This document shows positions 42,063 to 42,410 of a stretch of 42,410 nt of DNA, piece by piece; positions within the stretch are counted from its first letter, which is position 1; every line of letters begins with the position of its first letter. The translations under genes were made by a program, and so were the position numbers. Source of the DNA: Alphaproteobacteria bacterium (GTDB taxonomy: Bacteria > Pseudomonadota > Alphaproteobacteria > Rhizobiales > Rhizobiaceae); contig JAJRQF010000115.1 of assembly GCA_024280375.1 (NCBI GenBank), forward strand, positions 1-42,410. Direction: 5' to 3'. Under the pieces are notes generated by a model that searched no databases, was not told where the DNA came from, and was given only the letters and a program-made list of their open reading frames with translations.

Positions 42063-42410
42063 ATGATTAAATACAGCATTCTGGTCATTGCCTTGCTTAT
42101 CTCACTCACGTTGAATGTTTCAATGTTTGTTGGTGGTGCGATTTACAATATGGCTTCATCTGCGTTTGAAACGGCCACCGGGCTTAAATCTGTTGCAAGC
42201 CGGAATAAAAACACCGTTGCCAAACTTCGAAAGCAGGCGGTTTTCGAACGCCGCAACAGCAAAAAGCTCCAGATAAAAACCAATAAAGCGGTGAAAGAGC
42301 TGAAGTCGAAACGGTTGGCCATCGCAAAACTCAAAAACAACCGAAAATTGCTGCTCAAACGAATCAATTCAACTTCAAAACGCATCACAAAAAGGTCTTT
42401 GCTCTCGGCA
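42063..42410 (+). CDS. Membrane-anchored, basic coiled-coil protein (partial, runs off the window)
   Basis: An open frame of 116 codons from ATG at 42063 to the window end with no stop, so the gene is incomplete. An N-terminal membrane segment (about 4-28, YSILVIALLISLTLNVSMFVGG) is followed by a Lys/Arg/Asn-rich region (about 45-116) with heptad-like hydrophobic spacing, probably a coiled coil (AVKELKSKRLAIAKLKNN). AGGTCAGC precedes the start. The family cannot be decided from this part; small phage-related or envelope proteins can look like this. Confidence 0.65.
   Translation, partial: MIKYSILVIALLISLTLNVSMFVGGAIYNMASSAFETATGLKSVASRNKNTVAKLRKQAVFERRNSKKLQIKTNKAVKELKSKRLAIAKLKNNRKLLLKRINSTSKRITKRSLLSA

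Noticed and set aside
1-42410. tRNA, rRNA or known riboswitch genes
   Set aside because: I looked in the intergenic gaps for acceptor-stem/T-loop patterns and known riboswitch cores and found none; this is a reading by eye and a covariance search would be decisive.

Overview
The window looks like chromosomal DNA of an alphaproteobacterium of the order Hyphomicrobiales (Rhizobiales), possibly a moderate-GC marine-type lineage. The evidence is a pair of Omp2b-like porins with the conserved leader and cysteine pattern of that order, the gene runs lptF-lptG-lptD-surA-pdxA-rsmA and fabD-fabG-acpP-fabF-mltG-yicC-gmk, and a rhizobial-style hairpin repeat beside surA. I cannot name a genus from sequence alone.

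Layout. 1-3384: a small hypothetical gene, then a cassette (GlxA-type AraC regulator facing DUF1272, a DJ-1/PfpI protein and a small hypothetical) sitting between the intact 3' end of an ABC-F ATPase gene and a second, displaced copy of that 3' end. 3385-5976: the ABC-F gene and a VapBC toxin-antitoxin pair. 5982-16383: the minus-strand outer-membrane biogenesis operon lptF-lptG-lptD-surA-pdxA-rsmA, with divergent pepA and an AhpD-like gene. 16505-21102: accessory genes (membrane protein, serine hydrolase, 608-residue unknown protein, small secreted protein). 21181-23195: repeat arrays around a methyltransferase gene and holC. 23196-31306: gmk, yicC, mltG, fabF, acpP, fabG and fabD on the minus strand, interrupted between acpP and fabG by a plus-strand isocitrate-lyase-superfamily gene and an 825-base repeat field. 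31453-35656: two divergent, inverted porin genes and a solitary tyrosine recombinase preceded by nested palindromes. 35770-42410: TauE-type permease, bicupin protein, autotransporter, class-I amidotransferase-type hydrolase, a BrnTA module with a frameshifted toxin followed by a displaced copy of the hydrolase gene's 3' end, and the start of a membrane/coiled-coil protein that runs off the window.

Functionally the core is cell-envelope construction: fatty-acid initiation and elongation (FabD, FabG, AcpP, FabF), LPS export and insertion (LptF, LptG, LptD, SurA), peptidoglycan termination (MltG) and outer-membrane proteins (porins, autotransporter), with housekeeping genes (gmk, holC, rsmA, pdxA, pepA) between.

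The most unusual feature is that two unrelated cassettes (GlxA/DUF1272/DJ-1 at about 847-3380, and BrnTA at about 41367-41909) carry the same signature. Each lies directly behind a complete gene, and each is followed by a second copy of that gene's last 57-160 bases. No recombinase is inside either cassette. This fits single-crossover integration of a DNA carrying a gene tail, or a gene-tail-targeting element. The second notable feature is a family of imperfect hairpins whose arms change sequence from copy to copy while keeping complementarity, some with a separate short GGATCAAGTCCG-type palindrome nested in the loop.
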